DNA of 64,000 bases from an uncultured Luminiphilus sp. (GTDB lineage: Bacteria > Pseudomonadota > Gammaproteobacteria > Pseudomonadales > Halieaceae), in assembly GCA_943840615.1 (NCBI GenBank), contig CALSVI010000010.1, forward strand, positions 1 to 64,000, in the 5' to 3' direction. The notes beneath the pieces were generated by a model. It saw only the letters and a program-made list of their open reading frames with translations, had not been told where the DNA came from and did not search any database. Positions within the stretch are counted from its first letter, which is position 1, and every line of letters begins with the position of its first letter. The translations under genes and the position numbers were made by a program. Of the stretch, positions 20,675 to 29,171 are shown piece after piece.

Positions 20675-21100
20675 TCAACGTGGGCAAATCTCGCTAGAGG
20701 CGAAAAAGTAAGCAATCTCTCGCGCTGCGGAGGCCGCAGAATCAGAGCCGTGCACCGCGTTAGCGTCGATTGATTGCGCAAAATCTGCACGAATGGTGCC
20801 CGCATCAGCTTCCTGAGGGTTAGTTGCCCCCATCAACTCGCGGTTACGCGTGATGGCGCCTTCACCCTCGAGCACTTGTACGACCACAGGGCCGGAGGTC
20901 ATAAAAGTCACCAGATCGGCATAAAAGGGGCGTTCCCGGTGCTCAGCATAAAAACCACCCGCTACGGTGTCGGACAAGTGCAGCATCTTGGCAGCCACCA
21001 CCGTTAGTCCCGCCTCTTCAAAGCGGCTGATGATCTGGCCAATCACGTTCTTCCCTACCGCATCGGGCTTGATAATCGATAAGGTGCGCTCCACCGCCAT
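20675..21100 (-). CDS. ndk: Nucleoside diphosphate kinase
   Basis: A 141-residue enzyme of the usual bacterial length that balances nucleoside triphosphate pools. [13 protein letters not shown] lies at the N-terminus and the phospho-accepting His117 in NAVHGSDS. The start at 21100 (MAVERTLS) is family-typical; an in-frame upstream Met at 21139 is unlikely. The 125 bp between fdx and ndk contain an 8-bp inverted repeat CATGGCAA / TTGCCATG (21180-21197) but no gene; iscX, often found there, is missing. Confidence 0.97.
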   Translation of the reverse strand: MAVERTLSIIKPDAVGKNVIGQIISRFEEAGLTVVAAKMLHLSDTVAGGFYAEHRERPFYADLVTFMTSGPVVVQVLEGEGAITRNRELMGATNPQEADAGTIRADFAQSIDANAVHGSDSAASAAREIAYFFASSEICPR

Positions 21101-21225
21101 GTCTCTCTCCGAAATTTGCTGTTTAATGGCAAGGCTCATGCCTCGCGGGCGCGGAGTATAAGGCGTTTACCCCGCAGTGTCATGGCAACATTGCCATGTT
21201 GGACTTATCGCCCAAAACCTTGGCA

Positions 21226-21564
21226 CTAATGGCGCTCAGACGCATGATTGATGGTGTAGCGGGGAATTTCGACCACCAGATTCGCACTCCCCACGCGGGC
21301 CTGACAGGACAGTCTGGATTCCGGTTCCAGGCCCCAGGCCTTGTCGAGGTAATCCTCCTCCAACTCGTCCGCCTCCTCCAGAGACGCAAAGCCCTCGCGA
21401 ACAATGACATGGCAGGTTGTGCAGGCGCAGGACATTTCGCAGGCATGCTCAATATCAATGTCATTGCGCAGCAGCGCTTCGCAGACAGTCTCGCCCTCCT
21501 GCGCCTCAATGACGGCACCGTCAGGGCAAATTTCGTGGTGAGGTAATAGAACAACTTCTGTCAC
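21226..21564 (-). CDS. fdx: ISC-type [2Fe-2S] ferredoxin
   Basis: A 112-residue adrenodoxin-type ferredoxin that supplies electrons for cluster assembly on IscU. The ligands follow C-x5-C-x2-C...C: HACEMSCACTTCHV and LSCQAR. The start overlaps the hscA stop by 4 bp. As in E. coli, it follows hscBA. Confidence 0.96.
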   Translation of the reverse strand: MTEVVLLPHHEICPDGAVIEAQEGETVCEALLRNDIDIEHACEMSCACTTCHVIVREGFASLEEADELEEDYLDKAWGLEPESRLSCQARVGSANLVVEIPRYTINHASERH

Positions 21565-23441
21565 GGTGTGTTTTCCTCCGCCTCAGCAGACTCGAGATCC
21601 GCAAGTGCAACGCCCTGCAGGGCGGCTTGAATACTGCGATCCATGCGACGCGCGGCGAACGCTTCACTCGCCCGACCCAGCACCTCTGTGGCGGCACGAA
21701 TCTCATCTGGTTGGTTCTGTTTCATCACCGTCTCAAGCGCTGTCATATCGCGCTGCAGCTCGGTCGTTTCTTCGCCAGACAGCAAGTCGCCATCGGCTGC
21801 CAGTGCCGCTTGCAAACCCGCGAGCAGAGCCTCGGCTTCTACCCGTGCCTCACCGATCTTGCGCGCCAGCATGTCTTCACTAGCATATTCGTATCCGGCT
21901 TTGAGCATCTGAGTAATCTGAGCTTCATCCAGCCCAAACGCCGGCTTTACTACAATCTCGCTGCGGGCACCCGTTTGTTGCTCTACCGCCGCGACCTCAA
22001 GAATGCCATCGGCATCGACCCTAAAGGTCACCTCGATTCGCGCGGCACCCGCAACCATAGGCGGAATCCCGGTCAGCTCAAAGCGAGCCAGAGATCGACA
22101 GTCTTCAACCCGCTCGCGTTCACCTTGCACCACGTTGACCACCAGCCCGGTCTGACCATCACGGGCGGTCGTAAACTCCTGTGCACGAGCGACGGGTATC
22201 GTGCTATTGCGATCGATGATGCGCTCCACCAATCCACCGTAAGTTTCAAGACCCAGCGACAGGGGAATGACATCGAGGAGTAACGCTTCATCCCCCTGAC
22301 GATTACCAACCAGAATATCGGCTTGCCGCGCGGCACCCATCGCCACCACTTGATCCGGGTCAAGGCTGCATAATGGCTCCAGACCAAAACACGTCGCAAC
22401 AGCCTGCCTTACCGCGGGAGTGCGGGTCGATCCGCCAACCAATACCACGCGATCTACCGTCTCTAGACCCGCGTCTTCAAGCGTCATACGACAGGCCGCC
22501 AGCGTCCGCTCGATAAAAGGCGCCAACAGTCCGTCAAGCGTGGATCTCGATACCCTGACCTCTGCGCTGCGAGCGCCCAAGGCGCTCACATCAACGCCGA
22601 CCGATTCGACCTCAGTCAGCGCCTCCTTGGCCTGGCGCGCAAGGGCAAGCACGATTCGCCGCTGCACCGGGTTGGGCGCTTCAAGCGCCACCTGTTCCAG
22701 CAAATACGTCGCCAGTGCTCGATCAAAATCATCACCACCCAATGCACTGTCACCGCCAGTGGCGAGCACTTCAAACAGGCCGGCACGCATCCGCAGCAAA
22801 GAGATATCAAAGGTCCCTCCGCCGAGGTCGTAGACCGCCAGCAACGAGGATTCCTCGGCGTGCTCATCCAAACCATAGGCCACGGCGGCTGCGGTGGGCT
22901 CATTCAGCAAGCGCAACACCTTCACACCCGCCAACTCAGCAGCCTGTCGGGTCGCCTGACGCTGCGCATCATCGAAATAGGCCGGCACGGTAATCACTGC
23001 GCCAGCAATCAGCCCCGTTAACTGGGGTTCCGCTCTTAATTTCAGTTCGTTAAGTATCGCCGAGGAGACCTCTACCGGCGTTTTACTACCGGCATCAGTG
23101 TTGAATGCGAGCCCCTCTCCTTCCGCCAGCACCACGTAAGGATCGTCCTCAAACTCAGCTCGGGCGCGTCCGAGCATTCGCTTGGCTGAGGCAATGGTGT
23201 TAGCTGGCTCTGAACTGGAATACGTCTCTGCGGCAGTGCCTACCACCGTGCCCTTTGCACCGTAATACACGACCGATGGGAGTGAAGCTTGACCGGACTC
23301 ATCTTCCAGAACCCGCAAGTCTGTGCCGTCAAAATGGGCGATGAGGCTGTTGGTCGTACCCAGATCGATTCCCACTCCGATCTGACGATCACCGTGAACC
23401 TCAGCCGTGGCGCCTGGCTCGGCAATTTGCAGCAACACCAT
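21561..23441 (-). CDS. hscA: Fe-S cluster assembly Hsp70 chaperone HscA
   Basis: An Hsp70-family ATPase of about 626 residues that drives cluster release from IscU. IGVGIDLGTTNSLIA, VITVPAYFDDAQRQATRQAAELAG, LLNEPTAAAVAYGL, VYDLGGGTFDISLL and VLVGGSTRTPAVRQAV mark the nucleotide-binding domain, and the substrate domain follows. The start at 23441 (MVLLQIAEPG) matches the HscA N-terminus. hscB ends 2 bp upstream. Confidence 0.97.
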   Translation of the reverse strand: MVLLQIAEPGATAEVHGDRQIGVGIDLGTTNSLIAHFDGTDLRVLEDESGQASLPSVVYYGAKGTVVGTAAETYSSSEPANTIASAKRMLGRARAEFEDDPYVVLAEGEGLAFNTDAGSKTPVEVSSAILNELKLRAEPQLTGLIAGAVITVPAYFDDAQRQATRQAAELAGVKVLRLLNEPTAAAVAYGLDEHAEESSLLAVYDLGGGTFDISLLRMRAGLFEVLATGGDSALGGDDFDRALATYLLEQVALEAPNPVQRRIVLALARQAKEALTEVESVGVDVSALGARSAEVRVSRSTLDGLLAPFIERTLAACRMTLEDAGLETVDRVVLVGGSTRTPAVRQAVATCFGLEPLCSLDPDQVVAMGAARQADILVGNRQGDEALLLDVIPLSLGLETYGGLVERIIDRNSTIPVARAQEFTTARDGQTGLVVNVVQGERERVEDCRSLARFELTGIPPMVAGAARIEVTFRVDADGILEVAAVEQQTGARSEIVVKPAFGLDEAQITQMLKAGYEYASEDMLARKIGEARVEAEALLAGLQAALAADGDLLSGEETTELQRDMTALETVMKQNQPDEIRAATEVLGRASEAFAARRMDRSIQAALQGVALADLESAEAEENTP

Positions 23442-23443
23442 CG

Positions 23444-23968
23444 TCAATAACCCCGCGGTCGCGCATCTTCCAGAAGCTTCGAGAGGAAACACATCTCTTG
23501 CCAGTGTCGCGCCGCTTCAGACCACGCTGCGTTACCGACAGCGACAGCAAATTCGCCACAACTTGCCTGGTAATACCCGCGGATTTCTTCTGTCAGCGCC
23601 TCTCGAGCTTGCCCATCAGATGGGGGCATTTCCTCAAGCCTTTCGCGCAGCATGATCTGTGTCATCAAAAACGCGGCGCCTACACCTTCGCGCTCTGCCT
23701 TGACCAGGTCCACACCCGCGCGTGTCAGTAAATATTCAGCCCGCAAGACCTCGTCAGAGAGCACGCGATAGCCACTGTTGATATCGGCACAGAATTGCGC
23801 CGCGACGCGTTGCTCAAACTGCGCCTTGCCCGCATAGCGATCGGGGTGGAACTGGGAGAGTAACGAATGGTAAGCCCGCTCAAGCGCGGCCTCGTCGACC
23901 GAGAAATCCGGCTCAAGCTGAAACAGTGAGAAGTAGTCGCGCGCTGTCGCGCCCGCTGTAGCGTTCAC
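23444..23968 (-). CDS. hscB: Fe-S cluster assembly J-protein HscB
   Basis: A co-chaperone of about 174 residues that delivers IscU to HscA. The J-domain has ARDYFSLFQLEPDFSVDEAALERAYHSLLSQFHPDRY with the HPD triad, followed by the C-terminal IscU-binding helical domain (MLREERL-like MLRERLEEMP). The GTG at 23968, 2 bp past the iscA stop, gives the normal family length; an ATG at 24001 inside iscA is the alternative. Confidence 0.94.
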   Translation of the reverse strand: MNATAGATARDYFSLFQLEPDFSVDEAALERAYHSLLSQFHPDRYAGKAQFEQRVAAQFCADINSGYRVLSDEVLRAEYLLTRAGVDLVKAEREGVGAAFLMTQIMLRERLEEMPPSDGQAREALTEEIRGYYQASCGEFAVAVGNAAWSEAARHWQEMCFLSKLLEDARPRGY

Positions 23969-23970
23969 GT

Positions 23971-24294
23971 TTAGACCGTGAAGCTCTCGCCACAGCCGCA
24001 TTCTCCGGCGACGTTAGGATTGCGAAACTCAAGCCCCTCATTGAGGCCCTCGCGCGCAAAATCCACGATCGTGCCGTCCAGATAAACGAGACTTTTGGGA
24101 TCAACGAACACCTTGACGCCGTCGGACTCAAAAAACGCGTCCTCAGGCTCAGCGTGGTCAACAAATTCGAGCACATAGGCGAGGCCTGAGCACCCCGAGG
24201 TTTTCACCCCAATGCGTATCCCCTCGCCCATACCGCGGCTGGCCAGCTGGCGACCAACGTGCTCCGCAGCCTCACTTGTCAGGCTAATCGCCAT
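23971..24294 (-). CDS. iscA: Fe-S cluster assembly/carrier protein IscA
   Basis: A 107-residue A-type carrier. The three conserved cysteines are in [16 protein letters not shown] (Cys35) and the C-terminal GECGCGESF (Cys99, Cys101). It sits 1 bp after iscU and before hscB, the canonical isc order. Confidence 0.97.
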   Translation of the reverse strand: MAISLTSEAAEHVGRQLASRGMGEGIRIGVKTSGCSGLAYVLEFVDHAEPEDAFFESDGVKVFVDPKSLVYLDGTIVDFAREGLNEGLEFRNPNVAGECGCGESFTV

Positions 24295-24295
24295 A

Positions 24296-24679
24296 TCAGC
24301 TGTCCTGCTTGTCCCGATAGTTCTGCACCGCTGCTTTAATCGCGTCCTCAGCCAGCACCGAGCAATGGATCTTGACCGGCGGTAGCGAGAGCTCCTGAGC
24401 GATTTCAGTATTTTTGATTGACGCGGCTTCGTCGAGGTTCTTGCCTTTCACCCACTCGGTGAGCAAGGAACTCGACGCAATGGCAGAACCACAGCCATAG
24501 GTCTTGAACTTCGCATCTTCAATCACGCCGTCGTCATTGACCTGAATCTGCAGGCGCATGACGTCACCACAGGCTGGTGCACCCACCATTCCCGTACCAA
24601 TATTGTCCTCGCCCTCATCAAATTTGCCGACGTTGCGAGGATTCTCGTAGTGGTCAATCACTTTTTCGCTATAAGCCAT
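24296..24679 (-). CDS. iscU: Fe-S cluster assembly scaffold IscU
   Basis: A 127-residue scaffold on which IscS-derived sulfur and iron are assembled. The ligand cysteines are in GAPACGDVM (Cys37), [11 protein letters not shown] (Cys63) and [11 protein letters not shown] (Cys106). The HscA recognition motif LPPVK precedes the last one. It is 30 bp downstream of iscS. Confidence 0.98.
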   Translation of the reverse strand: MAYSEKVIDHYENPRNVGKFDEGEDNIGTGMVGAPACGDVMRLQIQVNDDGVIEDAKFKTYGCGSAIASSSLLTEWVKGKNLDEAASIKNTEIAQELSLPPVKIHCSVLAEDAIKAAVQNYRDKQDS

Positions 24680-24709
24680 GGTTCTCTCCCAAAGGCAGTC
24701 CGAACGGCG

Positions 24710-25942
24710 TCAGTGCGCCGCCCATTCAATTGTGTTGAGGTCCACACCGTCCTGATACATATCCCAGAGCGGCGACAACTCGCGCAGTTTTTCTACCGCG
24801 TGACGCACAGATTGCGCCGCATGGTCGACCTCTGCTTCAGTGGTGAAGCGTCCGAAGCTGAATCGCAAGGAACTGTGCGCGAGCTCGTCATTCAGCCCCA
24901 GCGCACGCAGCACGTATGAAGGCTCAAGACTCGCCGAAGTACAGGCGGATCCACTGGAGATCGCCAGATCTCTGAGCGACATGATCAATGATTCGCCTTC
25001 AACGAACGCAAAGCTGACGTTGAGCGCACCCGGCAGACGTTGATCACGGTCGCCATTGATGTGCACCTCGGGAATATCGCTGATGGCATCCCAGAAACGT
25101 TGCCGCAAGGCAGACAGTCGATCGGACTCCGCGGCCATCTCTTCGCGGGCAATCCGCGCGGCCTCACCGAAGCCCACCAACTGGTGAGTCGCCAGCGTAC
25201 CCGAGCGCATACCTCGCTCATGCCCACCGCCGTGCATCTGCGCTTCAAGTCGCACGCGCGGCTTACGCCGAACGTAAAGGGCACCCACTCCTTTGGGGCC
25301 GTACATCTTATGCGCCGACATTGACAACAAATCGACCTTCATCGTTTCCATATCAAGCAGGACTTTGCCCGTGCTCTGGGCTGCATCCACGTGCAACAGC
25401 ACTCCTGACGCGCGACAGATCTCACCAATGCCGGCTACGTCATTGACCACACCAATCTCGTTATTGGCATGCATCACAGTGACGAGAATGGTGTCTTCCC
25501 GTAGCGCTGCCGCGATCATTTCCGGCGTGGTAAGGCCCCGCTCATCCGGGTCGAGATAGGTCACCTCATACCCTTCGCGCTCTAACTGGCGACAGGTATC
25601 AAGCACCGCTTTGTGCTCAATCTTGGAGGTAATAATGTGCTTGCCCTTCTTGTGGTAGAAGTGCGCGACGCCCTTGATGGCCAAATTGTCAGATTCAGTG
25701 GCGCCGGAAGTCCATACGATTTCTCGCGGGTCCGCGTTGATCAACTCCGCGACATAATTGCGCGCATTCTCCACCGCTTCCTCGGCTTTCCAGCCAAAAA
25801 CATGGGAGCGGGAGGCAGGATTACCAAACACACCTTCTGTGGAAAGGCAGGCGGACATCACTTCCACAACGCGAGGATCAACCGGTGTCGTCGACAGGTA
25901 ATCCAAATAGATCGGTGTTTGTACGGTCACCGGTGCATTCAT
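24710..25942 (-). CDS. iscS: Cysteine desulfurase IscS
   Basis: A PLP enzyme of about 410 residues that supplies sulfur for clusters and tRNA thiolation. [15 protein letters not shown] lies at the start, the PLP lysine in [23 protein letters not shown], and the active cysteine in [15 protein letters not shown]. The C-terminus ([16 protein letters not shown]) is the IscU-interaction tail. A 60-bp gap containing a strong hairpin separates it from iscR. Confidence 0.98.
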   Translation of the reverse strand: MNAPVTVQTPIYLDYLSTTPVDPRVVEVMSACLSTEGVFGNPASRSHVFGWKAEEAVENARNYVAELINADPREIVWTSGATESDNLAIKGVAHFYHKKGKHIITSKIEHKAVLDTCRQLEREGYEVTYLDPDERGLTTPEMIAAALREDTILVTVMHANNEIGVVNDVAGIGEICRASGVLLHVDAAQSTGKVLLDMETMKVDLLSMSAHKMYGPKGVGALYVRRKPRVRLEAQMHGGGHERGMRSGTLATHQLVGFGEAARIAREEMAAESDRLSALRQRFWDAISDIPEVHINGDRDQRLPGALNVSFAFVEGESLIMSLRDLAISSGSACTSASLEPSYVLRALGLNDELAHSSLRFSFGRFTTEAEVDHAAQSVRHAVEKLRELSPLWDMYQDGVDLNTIEWAAH

Positions 25943-25974
25943 GTTCGGTTCATCTCTCTGGTGGTTAATTAACT

Positions 25975-25999
25975 GGCGCGTCCACTGTCTGGACGCGCC
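25975..25999 (-). promoter_or_regulatory. Strong hairpin between iscR and iscS
   Basis: A perfect 10-bp inverted repeat, GGCGCGTCCA / TGGACGCGCC, with a 5-nt loop, directly after the iscR stop and upstream of iscS. Its 3' flank on the transcribed strand (AGTTAATTAACC) lacks a T-tract, so it looks more like an mRNA-stabilising or processing element than a full terminator. An RNA structure at this place protects iscR mRNA in E. coli when RyhB triggers decay of iscSUA; whether that applies here is inference. Confidence 0.6.
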
Positions 26000-26002
26000 G
26001 CC

Positions 26003-26461
26003 TTATCGTACTGACAGGGTCTGTAGAACCCCCTCCGTGTATTTTTTTAGAGGCCTCCGCCCCCGCCCTTCCATCAGATCACCCAAACTGATCTGGCTGA
26101 GAAAGTCATGGATCTGCCCCGACAGATCCTCCCACAAATGGTGGGTCAGGCAGGTTTCTCCCTGATGGCAATTTCCCTTGCCCTGACAGTTGGTCACGTC
26201 AACGGATTCGTCCACCGCGTCGATGATCTGGGCGACAAAAATATCTGCCCCACTGCGCGCTAAGCGATACCCGCCCCCGGGACCCCGCGCAGACGTCACC
26301 AACTGTTCGCGGCGCAACTTGGCGAACAGCTGCTCTAGGTAGGACAAGGAAATCTCCTGCCTGCCTGAAATATCTGCCAGAGACACCGGTCGGCTGCCGC
26401 CGTTAATGGCTAAATCCAGCATGGCGGTCACCGCGTATCGGCCGCGAGTCGTCAGTTTCAT
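26003..26461 (-). CDS. iscR: Rrf2-family [2Fe-2S] regulator IscR
   Basis: A regulator of about 152 residues. The winged helix ([18 protein letters not shown]...[33 protein letters not shown]) is followed by the cluster cysteines in [14 protein letters not shown], the IscR C-x5-C-x5-C pattern. With its cluster, IscR represses the isc operon. The start at 26461 (MKLTTRGRY) is family-typical. A matching operator lies just upstream. Confidence 0.96.
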   Translation of the reverse strand: MKLTTRGRYAVTAMLDLAINGGSRPVSLADISGRQEISLSYLEQLFAKLRREQLVTSARGPGGGYRLARSGADIFVAQIIDAVDESVDVTNCQGKGNCHQGETCLTHHLWEDLSGQIHDFLSQISLGDLMEGRGRRPLKKYTEGVLQTLSVR

Positions 26462-26476
26462 AACGTGAATTGTGCT

Positions 26477-26501
26477 ATTCCTGACTATTTTAGTCAAGAA
26501 T
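26477..26501 (-). promoter_or_regulatory. Type 1 IscR operator overlapping the iscR promoter
   Basis: A 25-bp imperfect palindrome reading ATTCTTGACT-aaaat-AGTCAGGAAT on the iscR strand, 16 bp upstream of the iscR start. It matches the E. coli type 1 pattern (two YYGACTR / YAGTCRR half-sites around an A/T centre). TTGACT also serves as a plausible -35 element, so bound IscR would block RNA polymerase. This is the autorepression logic known for iscRSUA. Confidence 0.8.
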
Positions 26502-26515
26502 AAGGAAAAGTGGTT

Positions 26516-27256
26516 TTAATCGCTGTGGCGGCCCGCCGTTTTCTGGGTTTCCGTGAGGATCCCGCGCAGGATATTGAGTTCCATTTCGTCCAGTCTGACC
26601 CGGTTGTAGAGCCGCTTGAGACGGCGCATCAGCTGCCGCGGCGCCTGTGGATTAAGGAACTCGATATCCACCAGCGTCTCCTCCAAATGGACGAAGAAAC
26701 GCGTCATATCGTCTGCAGTCGCGAAGGGTGTGTCCCATTCGGCATCTTCAGGCAGGTCTGTCCGATCCTCCAACTGCATCATGCGACACTCATAGGCCAC
26801 AATTTGGACCGCCATCGCCAGATTGAGACTTTGGTAACCCTCGTGAGTCGGAATGTGACAGTGCAAGTTGCAGCGCTGTAACTCCTCATTAAGCAGTCCC
26901 CGATCTTCGCGGCCAAAGAGAATGGCCACACGCTCTGAATTGGAATGCTCAGCAATCCGCTCGGCGCAACGCCGGGCATCCTGCACAGGCCAGGGAATGC
27001 GCCGCTCGCGCGCACTGGTGCCCACCACAAACTGACAGTCGGCGATGGCCTCTTCGAGCGTGTCAACAACGCGCGCATTTTCCATCACGTCTGCTGCGGA
27101 TGCGGCGCGCCAGGTCGCCTCGGGCGCCGGGTATCCCTGTGGCGCGACCAGCGTCAATCTCGTCAAACCCATGTTCTTCATGGCGCGGGCGACACCCCCG
27201 ATGTTGCCACTATGCGTCGTGTGAACGAGAACGATATCGATGTTGTCAGGATTCAT
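26516..27256 (-). CDS. trmJ: tRNA (cytidine/uridine-2'-O-)-methyltransferase TrmJ
   Basis: A SPOUT-class enzyme of about 246 residues that methylates the 2'-O of tRNA position 32. DIVLVHTTHSGNIGGVARAMKNMGLTRL is the N-terminal block; the knot region has VAILFGREDRGLLNEELQRCN and IPTHEGYQSLNLAMAVQIVAYE. A helical C-terminal extension is typical. The start at 27256 (MNPDNIDIVLVHT) is chosen by homology. The gene is upstream of iscR and divergent from suhB. Confidence 0.95.
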   Translation of the reverse strand: MNPDNIDIVLVHTTHSGNIGGVARAMKNMGLTRLTLVAPQGYPAPEATWRAASAADVMENARVVDTLEEAIADCQFVVGTSARERRIPWPVQDARRCAERIAEHSNSERVAILFGREDRGLLNEELQRCNLHCHIPTHEGYQSLNLAMAVQIVAYECRMMQLEDRTDLPEDAEWDTPFATADDMTRFFVHLEETLVDIEFLNPQAPRQLMRRLKRLYNRVRLDEMELNILRGILTETQKTAGRHSD

Positions 27257-27437
27257 GGCGTGATGACTCGCGTGTGGGGCAAGAGGGCGGAACCGGCGGA
27301 CTGGCTGTCCCGTTACGCACCGGTCTGGGTAGGAAAGGCCGGGGCGGACAACCGCACCGGTGGAGAGTCTACCAAAGTCGTATCCGCTACTCGTTGCCCC
27401 TGTTATCATGCGCCGCCTTTCAACACCGGAACTGGTA

Positions 27438-28232
27438 ATGGAACCGACGGCATCCATGGCACTGCGCGCCGCTCGCAAAGCGGGAGATTTGATCGTTCGG
27501 GCTTCCGACGAGATGGATCGGGTCGGCTATCAGGCCAAGGCCGCAGCCGACTTTGTGACCGAAGTCGATATCGCAGCCGAGCAGGACATTCTTTATCACC
27601 TGAATAAAGCCTATCCAGAGCATTGCTATGAGTGCGAGGAAAGTGGCCTGTCAGGTAATGAAGAATCGGAGTACACGTGGGTGATCGACCCTCTTGATGG
27701 CACCAGCAATTTCCTGCGTGGGATCCCGCACTACGCCATTAGCATTGCCTGCTTGTATCGGGGGAAAATTGAGCACGCCGTTGTCTATGACCCTGTGAGG
27801 CGAGAGGAATTTATTGCCTCTCGAGGCCGCGGCGCTCAGCTCAATGGGCACCGCATCCGCGTAAGCGATCGTGTGGAGCTCAGGGAATGTCTGATCGGCA
27901 CGGGCGTGCCATTTTTGGAGCACTGCGATGAGCATCTAGACTGGTATACCCAGTCGCTCGCGGCCGTCACGGGCCGATCCATGGGCATCCGCCGGGGCGG
28001 CGCGGCGGCGCTTGACCTGGCTTACGTGGCGGCTGGACGCCTCGACGGTTTCTGGGAAATGGGCCTGAATCAGTGGGATATGGCCGCCGGCGCGTTACTG
28101 GTGCGCGAGGCAGGAGGACTGGTAGCCGATCTGACGGGCGGAGAAGGCTGGTACGAGTCCGGCAACGTGGTGTGTGGCAACCCCAAGCTGTTGCGGCAGC
28201 TATTGCCCCTTGTTAAATGGACTGCCGACTAA
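27438..28232 (+). CDS. suhB: Inositol-1-monophosphatase/Nus factor SuhB
   Basis: A Mg-dependent phosphatase of about 264 residues that also assists rRNA antitermination in E. coli. Metal-site motifs are VTEVDIAAEQDI, CYECEESG, the hallmark WVIDPLDGTSNFLRGIPHY and the C-terminal GLNQWDMAAGALLVREAGG. The ATG at 27438 is family-typical. It is divergent from trmJ, a conserved arrangement, and convergent with secF. Confidence 0.96.
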   Translation: MEPTASMALRAARKAGDLIVRASDEMDRVGYQAKAAADFVTEVDIAAEQDILYHLNKAYPEHCYECEESGLSGNEESEYTWVIDPLDGTSNFLRGIPHYAISIACLYRGKIEHAVVYDPVRREEFIASRGRGAQLNGHRIRVSDRVELRECLIGTGVPFLEHCDEHLDWYTQSLAAVTGRSMGIRRGGAAALDLAYVAAGRLDGFWEMGLNQWDMAAGALLVREAGGLVADLTGGEGWYESGNVVCGNPKLLRQLLPLVKWTAD

Positions 28233-28256
28233 CCGCCCGTATTGTTGGCCCGCGCA

Positions 28257-29171
28257 TTAAGGTATCAAGCCGTCCTGATCTGCACCCTCGCGTTCGGGCA
28301 CCATGACGTCCTCTTTGTTGACACCTAGCTGCAACAGCGTCGTCGCGGCGACATACATGGACGAGTAGGTTCCGACTGCGACCCCGACCAACAGCGCCAC
28401 CGCAAAACCAAAAATCATCTCGCCGCCAAACAGCGCCAGTGCCGCAAGCACCAGCAGGGTCGTCAACGACGTGACCAGCGTTCTGCCCAACGTCTCAGTC
28501 AGCGATACATCAATGACTTCTCCCGGACTGGCGCGCCGGATCTTACGTAAATTCTCGCGAATACGGTCCGAAACCACAATCGTATCGTTCAGCGAATACC
28601 CCACCACCGCCAGCAAAGCTGCCAGAACCGTCAGGTCGAACTCGAGGCCGGTCAAGGAAAAAAAGCCGAGCGTGAAGATCACATCGTGGGCCAGCGCGAT
28701 CACGGCGCCCAACGCGAATTTAATCTGGAAGCGAAAGGCGACATATAACATCACCAGCCCCAGCGCAGTCAGCATGGCGATGCCACCGTCGTCTCGGAGC
28801 TCCTCTCCAACCTGTGGCCCAACAAACTCAATGCGGCGAAGCTCAATATCCATCGCTGTTGCGGCACGAAGCTTATCCACCATCAGCGCGCCCTGTTCAT
28901 CGGAATAACCATCGGGCAGACGCACCAATACATCTTTGTCAGTGCCAAAGCTTACGACCACCGCGCCCTCGTAGCCTTCCTGATCCAGCACGGCACGAAT
29001 CGCACTGAGATCGGCACTATCGCTGTAAGCGACTTCGACCAGCGTTCCGCCGGTGAAATCAAGGCCCCAATTGAGTTGTCGCACGCTGAGTGAACCGATC
29101 GCCGCCAACAGAGCCACCGCTGAGATCGCAATGGCGATCCAGCGCCACTTCATAAAGGGTATGACTTTCAT
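28257..29171 (-). CDS. secF: Protein translocase subunit SecF
   Basis: A 304-residue inner-membrane protein with six transmembrane segments: one N-terminal, a periplasmic domain with LNWGLDFTGGTLVEV, and five clustered in the C-terminal half. VVGYSLNDTIVVSDRIRENLR is the SecF signature. With SecD it uses the proton gradient to complete periplasmic translocation. It overlaps secD by 4 bp. Confidence 0.97.
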   Translation of the reverse strand: MKVIPFMKWRWIAIAISAVALLAAIGSLSVRQLNWGLDFTGGTLVEVAYSDSADLSAIRAVLDQEGYEGAVVVSFGTDKDVLVRLPDGYSDEQGALMVDKLRAATAMDIELRRIEFVGPQVGEELRDDGGIAMLTALGLVMLYVAFRFQIKFALGAVIALAHDVIFTLGFFSLTGLEFDLTVLAALLAVVGYSLNDTIVVSDRIRENLRKIRRASPGEVIDVSLTETLGRTLVTSLTTLLVLAALALFGGEMIFGFAVALLVGVAVGTYSSMYVAATTLLQLGVNKEDVMVPEREGADQDGLIP

